A stretch of 64,000 nt of DNA from Sphingomonas hankookensis (lineage in GTDB: Bacteria; Pseudomonadota; Alphaproteobacteria; Sphingomonadales; Sphingomonadaceae). Both the position numbers and the translations under genes were made by a program. The stretch spans positions 541,522-605,521 of the forward strand of contig NZ_JAKREV010000002.1 in assembly GCF_022664465.1 (NCBI RefSeq), in the 5' to 3' direction. The notes under the pieces are model-generated. The model ran no database searches and was not told the origin of the DNA. It was given only the letters and a program-made list of their open reading frames with translations. Every line of letters starts with the position of its first letter. Within the stretch, counting starts at the first letter, position 1. Positions 63,812 through 64,000 of the stretch are shown here, one piece after another.

Positions 63812-64000
63812 TCACTCGGCCAGTATCAGGTCGTCCGGCTCGCCGGGATCCAGCGACAGGATGCGCCGTGCCAGCGACGGGGCGTGACCGGCGCGCACCA
63901 TCGCCGCGATCTGCTTCTCGCGCCGTTCGCGCTCGACCGGTTCGGAGGCGAGACGGCGGAAATGCCGCCCCCACCGCTGCCGGCGGTGCGGCGCTCGCCG
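63812..64000 (-). CDS. recX: Regulatory protein RecX (partial, C terminus)
   Basis: The last 62 residues of an open frame that runs off the window (GRHFRRLASEPVERERREKQIAAMVRAGHAPSLARRILSL...). The basic helix with REKQIAAMVRAGHAPSLARRIL matches the C-terminal three-helix repeat of RecX, which limits RecA filaments. recA itself is 58 kb away in this window. The identification rests on this short piece. Confidence 0.6.
   Translation of the reverse strand, partial: RRAPHRRQRWGRHFRRLASEPVERERREKQIAAMVRAGHAPSLARRILSLDPGEPDDLILAE

Overview
The window is about 64 kb of GC-rich chromosome. It looks like a sphingomonad (Sphingomonas or a close relative, Alphaproteobacteria). Support for this includes the EIVVTG-type N termini of TonB-linked proteins, an alphaproteobacterial CckA-type hybrid kinase, caa3-oxidase genes, NDUFA12- and DUF2155-type genes, and several families of GC-rich palindromic intergenic repeats. 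The assignment rests on family resemblance only; there is no rRNA in the window.

Left housekeeping block, 1-31.0 kb. It holds two PH-domain membrane proteins, purS-purQ, a YhhQ-type transporter, tRNA-Arg(TCT), a GST, recA, a TonB-C-like secreted protein and an orphan receiver domain beside cckA. These are followed by an M13 peptidase, DUF2062-smpB, a PAS/GAF hybrid kinase, dapA, a soluble lytic transglycosylase coupled to a GreA/GreB-type factor, and a lipoprotein. A YbaL-type antiporter, DoxX, a NYN-LOTUS protein, ettA with a HisKA_2 kinase, a small lipoprotein, a membrane phosphoesterase and a YcaQ-type glycosylase complete the block. Intergenic gaps often hold palindromic repeats of at least four families.

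Integrated element, 31.1-43.0 kb. A 17-bp direct repeat, identical to the CCA end, acceptor strand and part of the T-arm of tRNA-Pro(TGG), bounds about 11.9 kb of visibly lower-GC DNA. It carries a tyrosine recombinase and a protein with the palm motifs of superfamily-A polymerases (candidate TV-Pol-like replication enzyme). It also carries a membrane-anchored thermonuclease, several small unknowns, an orphan Tae4-Tai4-like amidase/immunity pair, an SRAP protein, a serine resolvase and a two-gene HNH plus OLD-like ATPase/TOPRIM operon. The HNH-ATPase pair (possible phage defence) and the polymerase are the most interesting content of the window.

Carbohydrate block, 43.7-55.2 kb. After tRNA(CAT) comes a LacI regulator divergent from a ROK sugar kinase, with a perfect palindromic operator between them, then an IclR regulator. 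A second locus has a GH3 beta-glucosidase divergent from another LacI regulator, again over a palindromic operator. That regulator overlaps a TonB-dependent receptor gene, which is followed after a terminator by a glycoamylase-domain (GH144-like) protein. The set looks like uptake and breakdown of a beta-glucan, possibly beta-1,2-glucan.

Respiration and right end, 55.3-64 kb. A tightly coupled caa3-type oxidase operon (CoxB with fused cytochrome c, fused subunits I+III, a small membrane protein, CtaG-like assembly factor, tri-haem cytochrome c) is followed by aat. Convergent to it lies a minus-strand run: a double cold-shock-domain protein, DUF192, NDUFA12 and DUF2155. The DUF2155 gene overlaps aat by 187 bp. 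The window ends in the C terminus of a probable RecX.
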